Assembly: GCF_902459745.1 (NCBI RefSeq)
Contig: NZ_CABPSJ010000004.1
Span: forward strand, 434,001-498,000
DNA: 64,000 bases
Reading direction: 5' to 3'
DNA from: Pandoraea communis
Lineage (GTDB): Bacteria > Pseudomonadota > Gammaproteobacteria > Burkholderiales > Burkholderiaceae
Shown: piece after piece, positions 1 through 7,435 of the stretch
Numbering within the stretch: the first letter of the stretch is position 1
How the letters are laid out: every line of letters begins with the position of its first letter
Program-made: the position numbers and the translations under genes
Notes under the pieces: generated by a model
Database searches by the model: none
The model's input: the letters and a program-made list of their open reading frames with translations, nothing else
What the model was told of the DNA's origin: nothing

Positions 1-54
1 CAGAATCCTTGGAGCCGGCGTCCGATGTTTATTTGACTCTAGGAGCGAGAAAAC

Positions 55-966
55 ATGAACGAGAACGATCTTGAACTGCAGCTTAACGAAGACCAGATTC
101 GCCATATTCAGGCGATGACCGGACAACGTATCGGGGCGATTCGAGTGGTGTCGAATTTCCCGGGGCTTCAAGGGATACAGGGTGTGCAGGGCGTGCAAGG
201 TGCACAGGGTATGCAAGGTGCGCAAGGCTTGCAGGGAGTCCAGGGGGTGCAAGGCCCGCAAGGTATGCAGGGTATTCAGGGTGTGCAAGGGCCGCAGGGT
301 TATCCGAACGCTCAAGGCATGCAAGGCCCGCAAGGCATGCAGGGTGTTCAGGGCATGCAAGGGCCGCAGGGATATCAGCACGCTCAAGGTGTGCAAGGCC
401 CGCAAGGCATGCAGGGTGTTCAGGGCATGCAAGGGCCGCAGGGTTATCAGCACGCTCAAGGCGTGCAAGGCCCGCAAGGCATGCAGGGTGTTCAGGGCAT
501 GCAAGGGCCGCAGGGTTATCAGCACGCTCAAGGTGTGCAAGGTCCGCAAGGCATGCAGGGTCCGCAGGGATATCAATACGCGCAAGGCGTGCAAGGCCCG
601 CAAGGTATGCAGGGTCCGCAGGGTTATCAGCACGCTCAAGGTGTGCAAGGTCCGCAAGGTATGCAGGGTCCGCAGGGATATCAATACGCGCAAGGCGTGC
701 AAGGCCCGCAAGGTATGCAGGGTCCGCAGGGTTATCAGCACGCTCAAGGTGTGCAAGGTCCGCAAGGTATGCAGGGTCCGCAGGGATATCAATACGCACA
801 AGGCGTGCAAGGTCCGCAAGGTATGCAGGGTCCGCAGGGATATCAACACGCCCAAGGTGTGCAAGGCCCGCAAGGCATGCAAGGCGCTCAGGGCGTGCAA
901 GGACCGCAGGGTGTTCAGGGTTCGGAACAGGTTCAAGGGATTCAAGGCGCCCAAGGGCTGCATTGA
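55..966 (+). CDS. Collagen-like Gly-X-Gln repeat protein, candidate modified-peptide precursor
   Basis: This gene encodes 303 residues with no signal peptide or membrane segment. A ribosome site (AGGAG) lies just before the ATG. Residues 1 to about 36 form a leader-like, charged, probably helical start containing [16 protein letters not shown]. The rest is nearly all Gly-X-Gln triplets with X = Val, Pro, Met, Ala, Ile or Leu. Ten aromatic cassettes break the triplet rule where a Gly is replaced: one YPNAQ, six YQHAQ and three YQYAQ. Their Tyr codons start at 301, 373, 445, 517, 571, 625, 679, 733, 787 and 841. Collagen-like repeat proteins exist in bacteria, but a leader-plus-repeat layout next to a radical SAM enzyme, a PP-loop ATPase and an oxygenase points to a post-translationally modified substrate. 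A plain structural collagen-like protein is the main alternative. Confidence 0.85.
   Translation: MNENDLELQLNEDQIRHIQAMTGQRIGAIRVVSNFPGLQGIQGVQGVQGAQGMQGAQGLQGVQGVQGPQGMQGIQGVQGPQGYPNAQGMQGPQGMQGVQGMQGPQGYQHAQGVQGPQGMQGVQGMQGPQGYQHAQGVQGPQGMQGVQGMQGPQGYQHAQGVQGPQGMQGPQGYQYAQGVQGPQGMQGPQGYQHAQGVQGPQGMQGPQGYQYAQGVQGPQGMQGPQGYQHAQGVQGPQGMQGPQGYQYAQGVQGPQGMQGPQGYQHAQGVQGPQGMQGAQGVQGPQGVQGSEQVQGIQGAQGLH
301..855 (+). repeat. Tandem coding repeats of 72 bp and then 54 bp (108-bp higher-order unit)
   Basis: The Tyr codon of each aromatic cassette marks the unit. Four starts at 301, 373, 445 and 517 are 72 bp apart. The six that follow (571 to 841) are 54 bp apart. In the second block YQYAQ and YQHAQ units alternate, so a 108-bp pair recurs at 571, 679 and 787, with synonymous differences (for example GCG or GCA, GAT-type wobble changes) confined to a few bases. 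This looks like growth of the gene by unequal crossing over or slippage of a two-unit block. Copy number probably varies between strains. Confidence 0.9.
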
Positions 967-1036
967 TCGCAATGCCGATGTCTACGGCACGGGAGTGCGC
1001 AGAGGGCTTGCGCTCTCGTGTTCGTTGACAAACTGG

Positions 1037-1065
1037 GCGGCTCGGCAGCCGATTCGCCGAGCCGC
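1037..1065 (+). terminator. Perfect 10-bp hairpin after the repeat gene (attenuator or partial terminator)
   Basis: GCGGCTCGGC at 1037-1046 pairs perfectly with GCCGAGCCGC at 1056-1065 across a 9-nt loop. No T-run follows, so it is not a classic Rho-independent terminator. It sits between the abundant-looking repeat protein and the enzyme genes. It could stabilise the 3' end of the first message or reduce read-through, giving more substrate than enzyme. That role is inferred. Confidence 0.55.
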
Positions 1066-1115
1066 GAATCCCTGATGAGATATCGCTTTCGATAGCTCAC
1101 ATTGGAGTTGCGATC

Positions 1116-2111
1116 ATGTCGTCAACCCTCATGAATTTGTCGGCGGAACAACGTGCGAAGTTGTTCGATACCACTGGCGCGCCGTTGCGCAGACTTCGTG
1201 TCGACGCCGTCAGCGGCACTGCGCAGGCGATCGATCGCTACTGTCAGCGGTGTTTGCTCACAGAGGACTTACCCGGCGTGCATATCGCACCGGACGGCAT
1301 CTGCGATGCCTGTCATACCTTCGCTGCGGAATCCGCGCGCGGCGATTACACGCAGCGCAAACTTCTCGATGTGGTGGCCGCGTGCCGGGGCACGGGAACA
1401 CCGGATTGCGTGCTGGCATTCTCGGGAGGAAAGGACAGTGCCCTCACGTTGCTGCTCGCCGTCAAGGAGTTGGGCCTGCATCCCGTCGCCGTGCTCGTCG
1501 ACAACGGGTTCATTCCCGATGAAGTCAAGGACAACGCGTCATCGTTCTGTGCGCGCTTCGGTGTGTCGCTGGTGATCGAAAAGATCGATATTCGCAGGAT
1601 TGCCCGCGAGTCTCTGCAATCGGCCTCGGGGCGTATTCCCTGCTCATCGTGCATCAGCGGCGTCTTTGCCGCGATGGCGAAGACCTGCCGGGCACTCAAT
1701 CTTCGTTTCATCCTCAGTGGTCATCGGTTTCCGCCGCTTGCCTATCCCGTGAGCGGCTTTACGAAGCGTGAAGCGGACAACGGCTTCATCTGCGCCTCGC
1801 CGCTTCTGGCCAGACAGCTCACCGAGGCAGAGCAAATGCAATGGATTCGAGATGCGGGCTGGAAGCCCGTGTCAATCGCCGGCAACACATCGAATTGCAA
1901 ACTGATCGGTGTCGTGGAGCAGCATCTCTACGACGTACAGGGTTTCAATCCGCATATCTATGAGGTCTCGAAGGAAATTCGAGCCGGCTTCTACGATCGC
2001 CGGGCGGGTTTCGAAAAAGTGGATCGTCCGGAGATCACTCCGGAACATCAGCAGTGGGTTCTCGACCGGATGCAGCCCGATACCCCAGAGGTCTCTGATA
2101 AACCAGAGTGA
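1116..2111 (+). CDS. PP-loop ATPase, N-acetyl sugar amidotransferase/TtcA-like fold
   Basis: The protein has 331 residues. It carries two Cys-X2-Cys pairs near the N-terminus (C43/C46 and C63/C66), a PP-loop SGGKDS at 103-108 and a further C176-S-S-C179. The start region (CQRCLL...DGICDAC) resembles the N-acetyl sugar amidotransferase family (PseA/WbpG type). The PP-loop plus an internal Cys-X2-Cys also recalls tRNA thiolases such as TtcA. Family members adenylate a carbonyl or amide using ATP and then insert ammonia or sulfur. No surface-sugar genes lie nearby, so action on the neighbouring repeat protein is plausible but inferred. The stop overlaps the next gene's GTG by 4 bp. The start is supported by GGAG 8 nt upstream. 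Confidence 0.75.
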   Translation: MSSTLMNLSAEQRAKLFDTTGAPLRRLRVDAVSGTAQAIDRYCQRCLLTEDLPGVHIAPDGICDACHTFAAESARGDYTQRKLLDVVAACRGTGTPDCVLAFSGGKDSALTLLLAVKELGLHPVAVLVDNGFIPDEVKDNASSFCARFGVSLVIEKIDIRRIARESLQSASGRIPCSSCISGVFAAMAKTCRALNLRFILSGHRFPPLAYPVSGFTKREADNGFICASPLLARQLTEAEQMQWIRDAGWKPVSIAGNTSNCKLIGVVEQHLYDVQGFNPHIYEVSKEIRAGFYDRRAGFEKVDRPEITPEHQQWVLDRMQPDTPEVSDKPE

Positions 2112-2674
2112 GTCATATGCACGATTCCATCATCGTTACCGACAACTTCTACCGCGACCCGGACGATGTCCGAACGTTTGCACTGGATCAGGCGTTCACG
2201 GTAAAAGGAAATTATCCCGGCGCCCGCACGGGGCCGTTCCTGCACGACGGCGTGATGGACGCTATCCAGAATATCGTCAAGTCGCCGATCACGTATTGGC
2301 CGCCGGACACCTACAACGGCGCGTTTCAATACAGCCTCAAGCAGGACGTTACGTGGGTGCACGCGGATCACACCACTGTGTGGTCCGGCGTTGTCTACCT
2401 TACGCCGGACGCACCCCCTCAGGCGGGGACGGCATTCTTCCAGCATAACGAAACCGGTTTCGACCTCTATCCCGACGATGAGCGGCAACGCGCGTCTTGC
2501 GACGCCGACGCCACCGCCTGGGAGCGCTGGACAATGACCGACCGGATCGCAAATCGTTTCAACCGCCTGATCCTGTTCCGAGGCCGTCGCTTTCACGCGA
2601 GTCAGGGACACTTCGGCGACAGCAAAGAGAACGGTCGTTTGTTCCAGACATTCTTTTTCAACACGCAATGCTAA
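2108..2674 (+). CDS. 2-oxoglutarate/Fe(II) oxygenase-like protein (DUF6445 type)
   Basis: The protein has 188 residues from a GTG that overlaps the previous stop by 4 bp. An ATG at 2117 is an equally possible start. Metal-binding residues of a double-stranded beta-helix oxygenase can be placed: H85-A-D87 (HXD), H163 in RFHAS, and R177 in GRLFQ for the 2-oxoglutarate carboxylate. Such enzymes hydroxylate side chains using O2 and 2-oxoglutarate, and the layout recalls prolyl hydroxylases. Its place between the PP-loop gene and the radical SAM gene suggests it hydroxylates the collagen-like repeats (Pro, Gln, His or Tyr). Bacterial collagen-like proteins are known prolyl-hydroxylase substrates, but the residue and substrate here are inferred. 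Confidence 0.72.
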   Translation: MSHMHDSIIVTDNFYRDPDDVRTFALDQAFTVKGNYPGARTGPFLHDGVMDAIQNIVKSPITYWPPDTYNGAFQYSLKQDVTWVHADHTTVWSGVVYLTPDAPPQAGTAFFQHNETGFDLYPDDERQRASCDADATAWERWTMTDRIANRFNRLILFRGRRFHASQGHFGDSKENGRLFQTFFFNTQC

Positions 2675-2706
2675 TGCGTATCTTCTTACCTGAAGGAGGC
2701 AATGAG

Positions 2707-3069
2707 ATGGCAGCTTCGGAACTGTTTTTCCCAGTGGGCTCGCTCGGTCTGAGCAAGGAGCAATCGGCGAAGATCAAGACGGCTTTCGGACATGAGGTCG
2801 ATAGCGTGCCGCTGTATCGCGTGGTGCCGGTGTCATCCGACGATCGCTATGTGCCGTTGGCCGACGTGCCGGGATTGCCGGGCATTCTCGTGCACTACGG
2901 CGATGCGGCGGCATCGGCCGGCGCCAATATCATTGCTTCGGTGATTTCGGATATGGCACGGGGAACCGACGACTCGGCGGTATTCGCCGCGCATACGAAG
3001 CTGATGGCGCCGCATTCGGACGAGAGTGCCGCCAAGGCGCGCGCGCCGGCGGCTGGCAAAGCGAAGTGA
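2707..3069 (+). CDS. Unknown 120-residue protein with a leader-like motif shared with the repeat protein
   Basis: I do not recognise this family. The ATG at 2707 follows a strong ribosome site (GGAGG, 8 nt upstream), which rules out the longer in-frame starts. Residues 15-40 contain LSKEQSAKIKTAFG followed by a RVV motif. The repeat protein's N-terminus has [14 protein letters not shown] followed by RVV, so the pattern L-x3-Q-x3-I-x4-G then RVV is shared. The middle is rich in Gly, Ala and Ser with a hydrophobic patch. The tail is Ala/Lys-rich and probably disordered. It may be a second substrate, a chaperone, or a binding partner that mimics the leader. It has no signal peptide. Confidence 0.7.
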   Translation: MAASELFFPVGSLGLSKEQSAKIKTAFGHEVDSVPLYRVVPVSSDDRYVPLADVPGLPGILVHYGDAAASAGANIIASVISDMARGTDDSAVFAAHTKLMAPHSDESAAKARAPAAGKAK

Positions 3070-3085
3070 ATTGACATTCGCCTCG

Positions 3086-4246
3086 ATGACTACGCGCAGT
3101 GGCAAGGGGAGCGATGTCGCGTCAGGCAGTGCCGGCGATCTTCTGGTGATGGTCAAGGTCGCCGAGCGCTGCAACATCGACTGCGACTATTGCTACATGT
3201 ATCAGGGTGTCGATCAGGGATGGCGGCAGCGCCCCAAGTTCCTGAGCGAGCCTCATCTCGATCAGTTGGTCGAACGTCTGACCGAGCACCGCCACGCGTT
3301 TCCGTCGGCACGAATGACGTTGGAGATCCACGGAGGAGAACCGCTGTTGCTCGGCAAACGCCGCACGGCCCGCTTCTTCGAACATCTGCGGCATCGTTTG
3401 AGCGAAGCGGAGTTGGCCATCGTGACGCAAAGCAACGGTGTGTTGATAGACACGTCATGGCTGGACTTGTATGCCGAGTTCGGTGCGACGCTCGGCATCA
3501 GTTGCGATGGCCCGCCTGCGCTGCATGATCGGCATCGATACGATTTCGAGAAGCAAGGAACCGGGGCTCGCGTCGAGCAGGCGATTCGTCTATGCCTGTC
3601 CTACCCGCAATCGCGGCGAGTGTTCAACGGCGTGCTGGCGGTCATCGACCCTAACAACGATCCGGTGCGAATTCTCGACTACTTCCGCGCATTGGGGTTG
3701 AGCGACGTCGACTTTCTGTTACCTGATGCCAACTTTGCCGCACCTCCCCGACACATTCAGGCGTATACGCACGCGCGTTTGCTGGCTTTCCTGTGTCGAG
3801 GGTTCGATGCGTGGCTTGCCATCGACGACCCTGCCTTTCACGTGCGCATCTTTGAAACGTTCATTCGGGGCGTGTTGGGCCGTCGCTCCGAACTCGACGC
3901 ATTTGGTGGCGCATTGGCACCGATTACGGTGGTCGAGAGCGATGGCAGCTATCGGCTGCTGGACGTACTTTCCATCTGCAAGACCGATGCGAGTTACACG
4001 GGACTCGGTCTCGAGAAGCATAAGCTCCAGAACTTCGTCGACCTCGCGCGCGCCCGCTATCCGGAAGTCCACGCGGCGTGTCGTGAATGTGAGGCGTTTG
4101 TCGCATGCGGCGGCGGCTACGTCGCCCATCGCTTCGACGGAGAGAGCTACGACAATCCCAGCTTCTATTGCAGCGCGTTGGTCGGCTTCTATCGGCATGT
4201 CCGAGCGCACGTGAATCGCCTGTCGATCGCTACGCCCGTCAATTAA
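3086..4246 (+). CDS. Radical SAM/SPASM peptide maturase, FxsB/GrrM/XyeB type
   Basis: The protein has 386 residues from the ATG. The cluster motif C29-x3-C33-x2-C36 (CNIDCDYC) is followed by MYQGVDQGWRQRP, a signature of the FxsB/XyeB/GrrM maturases. HGGEPLL and GISCDG strands follow. The C-terminal SPASM-like domain includes CRECEAFVACGGGYVAHRF, again FxsB-like. These enzymes use S-adenosylmethionine and iron-sulfur clusters to join an aromatic residue to the beta carbon two positions later, giving three-residue cyclophanes. The adjacent repeat protein offers matching Y-Q-H, Y-Q-Y, H-A-Q and Y-A-Q triads. A TTG at 3071 is an alternative start, since the ATG lacks a good ribosome site. Confidence 0.88.
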   Translation: MTTRSGKGSDVASGSAGDLLVMVKVAERCNIDCDYCYMYQGVDQGWRQRPKFLSEPHLDQLVERLTEHRHAFPSARMTLEIHGGEPLLLGKRRTARFFEHLRHRLSEAELAIVTQSNGVLIDTSWLDLYAEFGATLGISCDGPPALHDRHRYDFEKQGTGARVEQAIRLCLSYPQSRRVFNGVLAVIDPNNDPVRILDYFRALGLSDVDFLLPDANFAAPPRHIQAYTHARLLAFLCRGFDAWLAIDDPAFHVRIFETFIRGVLGRRSELDAFGGALAPITVVESDGSYRLLDVLSICKTDASYTGLGLEKHKLQNFVDLARARYPEVHAACRECEAFVACGGGYVAHRFDGESYDNPSFYCSALVGFYRHVRAHVNRLSIATPVN

Positions 4247-4261
4247 GTCTGCGTGCATTCA

Positions 4262-4336
4262 ACGCCGGGCGCGACGTCGATGCGCCCGGCGTCGAGCGGA
4301 ATCATTTTCCGCGAAGCGGCGCAAGACTGCGCCGCT
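4262..4336. terminator. Two GC-rich hairpins between convergent operons
   Basis: An 11-bp perfect stem (4262-4272 with 4282-4292) and a 9-bp perfect stem (4315-4323 with 4328-4336) lie between the end of the radical SAM gene and the end of the convergent importer gene. Neither has a strong T-run. They probably separate transcription of the two operons. Confidence 0.55.
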
Positions 4337-4353
4337 GTCCTTCCTTCCCGCTC

Positions 4354-5409
4354 TCAACTTCCCTGACGTGCTGCCATCTGCGGCACGAACAGATCGCTCC
4401 ACTTCGCCGGACGCGTCTTGATCGTGCCCGCGCGGCCCATGAACTCGACGTACTGCATCAGGCCATTGGGCGTTGTGGTGAATTGCAGGCCCGGGTCAGC
4501 GAGCATCTGCTCGATTTCGGCTTGCGGCAGATTCATCTTCGACACACGCAGGAACGTCTTCGCTGCACCCACACGATCCTTCGCGATGTAGGCGGCGGCC
4601 TCTTCCTGCGCGTCCAGAATCGCCTGCACCAGCTTCGGATTCTGCACGGTGAATTGCTTTGGCGCGAACACGACATCGATGGTGATGTTGCCGAGCACGT
4701 CCGTCGAATTCAGCACGCGCTTGATGCGCGGGTCCTTCAGTTCCTGATACGAGAACGGCGGTGAGGTGAAGTGCGCGGTAATCTCCGTCTTGCCCGAGAG
4801 CAGCGCGCTCAATGCTTCCGGATGGCTCAGGCTGACCGTCTGCGGATCGAGCTTCGCGTAGTTCTCGATGCCGAACGTCTTTGCCACGGCCATTTGCAGC
4901 AACACGGCGGAGAGCGACGTCTTGATGCCTGGAATCGCGATCTTGTCCTTCGGCGTGAAGTCCTTGAGCGACTTGATGTTCGGGTTGTTCGTATTGAGCC
5001 AGAGCGGCCCGGTCGACAGCGCTGACAGACCGATCACTTCCGAGCGCGGAATGCCGTGCGCCTTCGACCACAGCGTGACGAAGCCCGGCGCGCCCGTGCC
5101 CGCGACATCGAGATTGCCTGCGAGCATTGCGTCGTTGATGACGTTGCCGCCGTCGAGAATGGTCCATGTGGTCTTCACGTCGCCTAGCCCCAGCGCTTTG
5201 GCGTGCTTCTCGACGAGTTGCTGGTCGCGCATGACCATCAGCGGCAGATAGAGAATGCCGTAGCCATGCGAGAGGCGCACGGTGCTGGCTTCGGCATGTG
5301 CGGCGTTGCCGAGCGTGGAGAGGGCCGTCGTCGCGGCGAGCGTCAGTGCGCTTGCCCAGCGGGCAAACCGGGCAAGACGTGTGGAAGGGGTGGAATGGCG
5401 TCGGTTCAT
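4354..5409 (-). CDS. ABC importer periplasmic binding protein (SsuA/TauA/NMT1 type)
   Basis: The protein has 351 residues. It has a long signal peptide: basic start, hydrophobic stretch at about 17-34, and an AHA-E cleavage site near residue 39. The mature part starts VRLSHGYG and includes LDGGNVINDAMLAGNLDVAGTGAPG, typical of the NMT1/SsuA-like fold that binds sulfonates, nitrate, taurine or thiamine precursors. It is followed on the minus strand by the permease-side genes in the order ATPase, permease, binding protein. No monooxygenase (ssuD, tauD) is nearby, so the substrate cannot be named. A sulfonate-like or small organic anion is a reasonable guess. Confidence 0.8.
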   Translation of the reverse strand: MNRRHSTPSTRLARFARWASALTLAATTALSTLGNAAHAEASTVRLSHGYGILYLPLMVMRDQQLVEKHAKALGLGDVKTTWTILDGGNVINDAMLAGNLDVAGTGAPGFVTLWSKAHGIPRSEVIGLSALSTGPLWLNTNNPNIKSLKDFTPKDKIAIPGIKTSLSAVLLQMAVAKTFGIENYAKLDPQTVSLSHPEALSALLSGKTEITAHFTSPPFSYQELKDPRIKRVLNSTDVLGNITIDVVFAPKQFTVQNPKLVQAILDAQEEAAAYIAKDRVGAAKTFLRVSKMNLPQAEIEQMLADPGLQFTTTPNGLMQYVEFMGRAGTIKTRPAKWSDLFVPQMAARQGS

Positions 5410-5488
5410 GGTGTTGTCGTCTCCGGATAGTTCGAATTATTCATGCCCCCGAAGGGGCGTCAATCAGACACGGCCGCAAAGTGGCAGA

Positions 5489-6397
5489 TCAATGCTGCAT
5501 GCCCCAGCGATGCAGTGTGCGTTTCTCGATGCGGGCGAACAGCAGGTTCTCGACCGCGAGCCCGATCAGGATCACGAAGAACAGCCCGGCGAAGACGTTG
5601 GCCGTCTCCAGCGAATTGCGGTTCTCGAAGATGTACCAGCCGAGGCCGCCCGAGCCCGAGGACACACCGAACACGAGTTCTGCGGCAATCAACGTGCGCC
5701 ACGCAAACGCCCAGCCCACCTTCAGCCCGGTGAGAATGCTCGGGAAGGCGGCCGGAATGAGCACATGCCGCACCAGCGCGAAACGCTTGAGTCCGTAGTT
5801 CTGACCGATCATGCGCAGCGTTTTCGATACGCCGCGAAAGCCGCTGTGCGTGTTCAGTGCCACGGCCCACAGCACCGAGTGCACGAGCACGAAGATCACG
5901 CTGCCGTTGCCGAGCCCGAACCAGATCAGTGCGAGCGGCAGCAGCGCGATGGCCGGCAGCGGATTGAACATGGCGGTGAGCGTCTCGAGCAGGTCGTTGC
6001 CGATCTTGGAACTGATGGCGACGGTGGTGAGCACGGCGGCAAGCGCAATGCCGATGCCGTAGCCGACGAGCAGTGTCTTGAGCGAGATCGCGGCGCGCAA
6101 CAGCAGCACGCCGCTCGTCAGACCGCTCGCGAACGCGCCGAGGGTGTCGGTGAAGCTCGGAAAGAGCAGTGCGTTGTCGAGCCAGCGGCCGTAGATTTCC
6201 CAGATGATGGCGAGCACGCACAGGATCACGGTCTTGCGCAGCCAGCTCAGGCGGTAGAGGGTCTCGAAGGTAGAGAGCGGGCGCTGAATCGAGGACAACT
6301 CGGCCGGCGTCGGCTCCAGCACGATTTCGGGCCGGTACACCGGTTCGATGGGCGCTTGCGCGGACGACGTGGGGTGTTGCGAGGCGATGGCGTTCAT
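5489..6397 (-). CDS. ABC importer permease (SsuC/TauC type)
   Basis: The protein has 302 residues from the ATG at 6397, preceded by GAGGAG. About 60 N-terminal residues are soluble. Then come six or so membrane segments and the cytoplasmic loop RHVLIPAAFPSILTGLKVGW, which is the EAA-type motif that docks on the ATPase. It sits 11 bp after the ATPase gene and upstream of the binding-protein gene in the same transcript. This is the inner-membrane channel of the SsuABC/TauABC-like importer. A longer reading upstream would run into the ATPase gene and has no ribosome site. Confidence 0.82.
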   Translation of the reverse strand: MNAIASQHPTSSAQAPIEPVYRPEIVLEPTPAELSSIQRPLSTFETLYRLSWLRKTVILCVLAIIWEIYGRWLDNALLFPSFTDTLGAFASGLTSGVLLLRAAISLKTLLVGYGIGIALAAVLTTVAISSKIGNDLLETLTAMFNPLPAIALLPLALIWFGLGNGSVIFVLVHSVLWAVALNTHSGFRGVSKTLRMIGQNYGLKRFALVRHVLIPAAFPSILTGLKVGWAFAWRTLIAAELVFGVSSGSGGLGWYIFENRNSLETANVFAGLFFVILIGLAVENLLFARIEKRTLHRWGMQH

Positions 6398-6407
6398 GAG
6401 CGTCTCC

Positions 6408-7208
6408 TCAGTGGGCCGCGAACAGCAGTTGATCGATGCGCGTCTCGAGCGCGCTCTGGTGCGCCGTGCCGAGTTGCTCGGGCGCGATGCTGTTGAGTTC
6501 GGCCTTGACCTGACCGGGGTGCGGCGAGAGCAGCAGAATGCGCGTGCCGATGCGAATCGCTTCGTCGATGCCGTGCGTGACGAACAGCACCGTGAAGCGT
6601 GTGTCGTCCCACAAGCGCAGCAGTTCGTCCTGCATCTTGCGGCGGGTGAGGGCATCCAGCGCGGCGAAGGGTTCGTCCATGAGCAGGACGTCGGGCTCCA
6701 TTGCCATGCCGCGCGCGATGGACACCCGCTGCTTCATGCCGCCGGAGAGCGTGTGCGGATAACTGTCGATGAATTTCGCCAGACCGACTTTTTCGATGTA
6801 ATACGCCGCCCGCTCGGTGGCGTCACGCCCCTTCAGGCGGCCGCTCGCGGTGAGTGCGAATTCCACGTTCTGGCGCACGGTCTTCCACGGCAGCAGTTGG
6901 TCGAACTCCTGGAACACCATCATGCGATCGGGGCCGGGTTCGGTGATCGTGCGGCCTTTGAGGCGAATCTCGCCATGCACCGGGGGCAAATAGCCGCCAA
7001 TCGCCTTGAGCAACGTCGATTTGCCGCAGCCGGACGGGCCAAGCAGCACGAACCGGTCGCCGGGGTAGACGTTGAAGCTCACTTGCTGCGCGGCGGTGAT
7101 GAGGTAGTCGTCGGTCTTGTATTGCAGCGTGACGTGATCGATTTCCAGCAATGGCGGCACCGCGGGCGCAATCGTCCCGGCGGCGCCCGCAAGGGGGGCG
7201 TCATGCAT
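6408..7208 (-). CDS. ABC importer ATPase (SsuB/TauB type)
   Basis: The protein has 266 residues. It carries Walker A GPSGCGKST at 57-65, a Q-loop at Q100, the signature LSGGMKQ at 154-160, and Walker B LLMDEP at 175-180 followed by an ALD D-loop. It closely follows the SsuB/TauB pattern (for example DRMMVFQEFDQLLPWKTV). As first gene of the three-gene minus-strand operon, it couples ATP hydrolysis to import through the adjacent permease. The roughly 225 bp upstream is shared with a divergent two-component system and probably holds both promoters. Confidence 0.85.
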   Translation of the reverse strand: MHDAPLAGAAGTIAPAVPPLLEIDHVTLQYKTDDYLITAAQQVSFNVYPGDRFVLLGPSGCGKSTLLKAIGGYLPPVHGEIRLKGRTITEPGPDRMMVFQEFDQLLPWKTVRQNVEFALTASGRLKGRDATERAAYYIEKVGLAKFIDSYPHTLSGGMKQRVSIARGMAMEPDVLLMDEPFAALDALTRRKMQDELLRLWDDTRFTVLFVTHGIDEAIRIGTRILLLSPHPGQVKAELNSIAPEQLGTAHQSALETRIDQLLFAAH

Positions 7209-7435
7209 TGCGTGTCTCCTGAAGGATGCTTTTATAATCGGCTCGATACTAAGCAGCGAAGCTGTAGCGAAGCTGACATACCGGGCAGGGGGCGCCCGAA
7301 TTCAGGGGAAACACCGAGGAAGTTGCCGGCGAATTCCGAGAGAATCGCGGGCATACGCCGGGAGATTCACGGCGGCACGGCGTTCGGGAAGACTTCTCGC
7401 GCCCGGCGATACAAAAAGAAGGAGACTCAGGAACC

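Noticed and set aside
83-799. A 238-residue minus-strand frame with pentapeptide-like A(D/N)xxx repeats opposite the collagen-like gene
   Set aside because: It is the antisense of the regular Gly-X-Gln repeat. Its regularity comes from the repeat's codons, and it lacks a ribosome site and its own promoter.
301-855. CRISPR-like array
   Set aside because: The units have no unique spacers. All parts are coding Gly-X-Gln repeats of 54 or 72 bp, and no cas genes are near.
182-1075. A Cys/Lys/Arg-rich 297-residue plus-strand frame overlapping the repeat gene
   Set aside because: It is a frame-shifted shadow of the repeat. The Cys-Lys pattern follows from the GCAAGG-type codons, and there is no ribosome site.
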